63,805 bases of DNA from an uncultured Pelagibacteraceae bacterium (lineage in GTDB: Bacteria; Pseudomonadota; Alphaproteobacteria; Pelagibacterales; Pelagibacteraceae): contig CACLNT010000008.1 in NCBI GenBank assembly GCA_902608385.1, positions 1-63,805 of the forward strand. Reading direction: 5' to 3'. The first letter of the stretch is position 1; every line of letters starts with the position of its first letter. The translations under genes and the position numbers were made by a program. Positions 62,681-63,805 of this stretch are shown here, one piece after another. Below the pieces are notes generated by a model that saw only the letters and a list, made by a program, of their open reading frames with translations, had not been told where the DNA came from and did not search any database.

Positions 62681-63796
62681 TTAGTTTATTGCCTCTTTTG
62701 GAGAAATGTATTTGTGCCCAAAGGCATCTGCAACTGCCTTATAGGTTATATTTCCTTGAAAAACATTTAAACCTTCTAAAAAATTTTCATCATCGTTTAA
62801 AGATTTTTTATAACCATCTTTTGCTAATTTTGTTAAAAAAGGAAGTGTTGCTTTATTTAAAGCAAGTGTAGAAGTTCTTGGAACTCCCCCCGGCATATTT
62901 GCCACACAATAATGAACCACATCATCAACAATATATGTGGGATTTGCGTGAGTAGTTGCTTTACTTGTTTCAACGCAGCCACCTTGATCAATTGCTACAT
63001 CAACAATAACTGATCCACGTTTCATACTTTTTAACATATTTTTTGTAACCAGTTTTGGTGCCTCAGCGCCTGGTATTAAAACACTGCCAACTAATAAATC
63101 ACATTCAGAAATTAATTTATTTAAATCAGTTTTTTCACTTAATTCAGGGATAATTTTATCACCAAATATTTCTGTTAGTTGTTTTAATCTTTCATCTGAC
63201 TTGTCAACGATATGAACCTTTGCTCTCATACCTGTTGCAATTACAGCAGCATTTTCTCCAACAACTCCACCTCCAAGTATAACAACATTTGCTGGTACAC
63301 CTCCAGGTACACCTCCTAACAATATACCTCTTCCTTTTTGATTTTTTTCTAAACAATGTGCTCCAGCTTGAACTGACATTCTACCCGCAACCGCACTCAT
63401 TGGAGCCAACAATGGCAATCTACCGTTTTTATCTGTAACAGTTTCATAGGCAATACAAATTGATTTTGAATTAATTAAACCTTGAGTTAATTCTTTTGCT
63501 GCGGCTAAGTGTAAATAAGTAAAAATAATTTGATTTTCTCTTAGCATTTTTACTTCATTGGATAATGGTTCTTTTACTTTAACAATAATTTCTGCATCAT
63601 TAAAAACATCTTCTGCTTTATCTATTATTTTAGCTCCAGCAGATTTATATTGGTCATTATCAAATCCTGCTTCAAAACCTCCATTGTTTTCAACTAAAAC
63701 ATCATGTCCATCTGAAGTTAAAGATTTTACACTGTCTGGTGTTAGACCTATTCGATTCTCTTGAGGTTTAATTTCTTTAGGGACTCCAATTTTCAT
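62681..63796 (-). CDS. ald: Alanine dehydrogenase
   Basis: 371 residues, full length. It starts MKIGVPKEIKPQENRIGLTP, has the catalytic FTYLHLAAA region (His), the VVILGGGVVGENAAVIATGM NAD-binding loop and VVDVAIDQGGCVETSKATTH. It reversibly deaminates alanine to pyruvate and ammonia with NAD. Its start is near the window edge; only 9 bases remain upstream, so its promoter is outside. It is the first gene of the minus-strand operon. Confidence 0.96.
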   Translation of the reverse strand: MKIGVPKEIKPQENRIGLTPDSVKSLTSDGHDVLVENNGGFEAGFDNDQYKSAGAKIIDKAEDVFNDAEIIVKVKEPLSNEVKMLRENQIIFTYLHLAAAKELTQGLINSKSICIAYETVTDKNGRLPLLAPMSAVAGRMSVQAGAHCLEKNQKGRGILLGGVPGGVPANVVILGGGVVGENAAVIATGMRAKVHIVDKSDERLKQLTEIFGDKIIPELSEKTDLNKLISECDLLVGSVLIPGAEAPKLVTKNMLKSMKRGSVIVDVAIDQGGCVETSKATTHANPTYIVDDVVHYCVANMPGGVPRTSTLALNKATLPFLTKLAKDGYKKSLNDDENFLEGLNVFQGNITYKAVADAFGHKYISPKEAIN

Positions 63797-63805
63797 ATTT
63801 TTTTA

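Noticed and set aside
1-63805. Mobile elements, CRISPR arrays, prophage or rRNA genes
   Set aside because: I saw no transposase or integrase motifs, terminal repeats, evenly spaced repeats or rRNA segments anywhere in the window.

Overview
The window looks like a piece of a SAR11-clade (Pelagibacterales, Alphaproteobacteria) chromosome. The basis is very low GC, heavy AGA/TTA/AAA codon use, genes packed with 4-base stop/start overlaps, no gap above about 300 bases, no mobile elements, rRNA or CRISPR, and a gene set typical of that clade: purB-purC-purS-purQ-purL followed by bolA and a monothiol glutaredoxin, methylcitrate genes, a dimethylglycine-dehydrogenase-like protein, TauD- and TauE-type genes, and small rml and glycosyltransferase sets. 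The assignment rests on recognition, not on a database search.

Layout. 1-3.8 kb: two unrecognised proteins and a 36-codon remnant of a GCS2/YbdK-type carboxylate-amine ligase. 3.8-6.8 kb (minus): a compact operon of an APS-kinase-like protein, a mini HxGH nucleotidyltransferase, a C-terminally short pyruvate-kinase-like protein, a CinA/MoaB domain protein and a gamma-glutamylcyclotransferase. 6.9-15 kb (plus): sfsA, a 48-residue lipoprotein, map, purine biosynthesis, bolA, grxD and a sulfotransferase. 15-26 kb (minus): an autotransporter, rpsD, an RNA methyltransferase, citramalate synthase, cysS, nadE, class II DAHP synthase, glmS and a GlmU acetyltransferase-only protein. 26-31 kb (plus): a phosphatase, a LysE-type exporter and prpD-prpB-prpC. 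31-34 kb (minus): class I ribonucleotide reductase, with a possible 15-residue microprotein downstream. 34-46 kb: mixed metabolism, transport and glycosyltransferases on both strands, with a RidA gene of atypical codon use.

46-54 kb (minus, apart from apt) is the most coherent block: mtnP, mtnA, a small membrane protein, a class II aldolase, a SpeD-SpeE fusion, then a basic-amino-acid-type ABC transporter without its ATPase, and a nitrilase-family hydrolase; apt is divergent. Together these suggest spermidine synthesis joined to salvage of its by-product methylthioadenosine, probably through a truncated (DHAP-type) route, with adenine recycled by Apt. A 14-bp perfect hairpin separates the binding-protein gene from its permeases.

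54-57.7 kb holds a glycosyltransferase and rmlB-A-C-D-like genes ending 3 bases from a CAT-anticodon tRNA. 57.8-63.8 kb holds a MOSC protein, a small membrane protein, a tandem-HTH regulator, and an alanine dehydrogenase / SET-domain / DMGDH-like operon.

No single wholly new system is proven here. The best candidates for something undescribed are the kinase/nucleotidyltransferase/pyruvate-kinase-like operon at 3.8-6.8 kb and the polyamine-MTA block at 49-54 kb.
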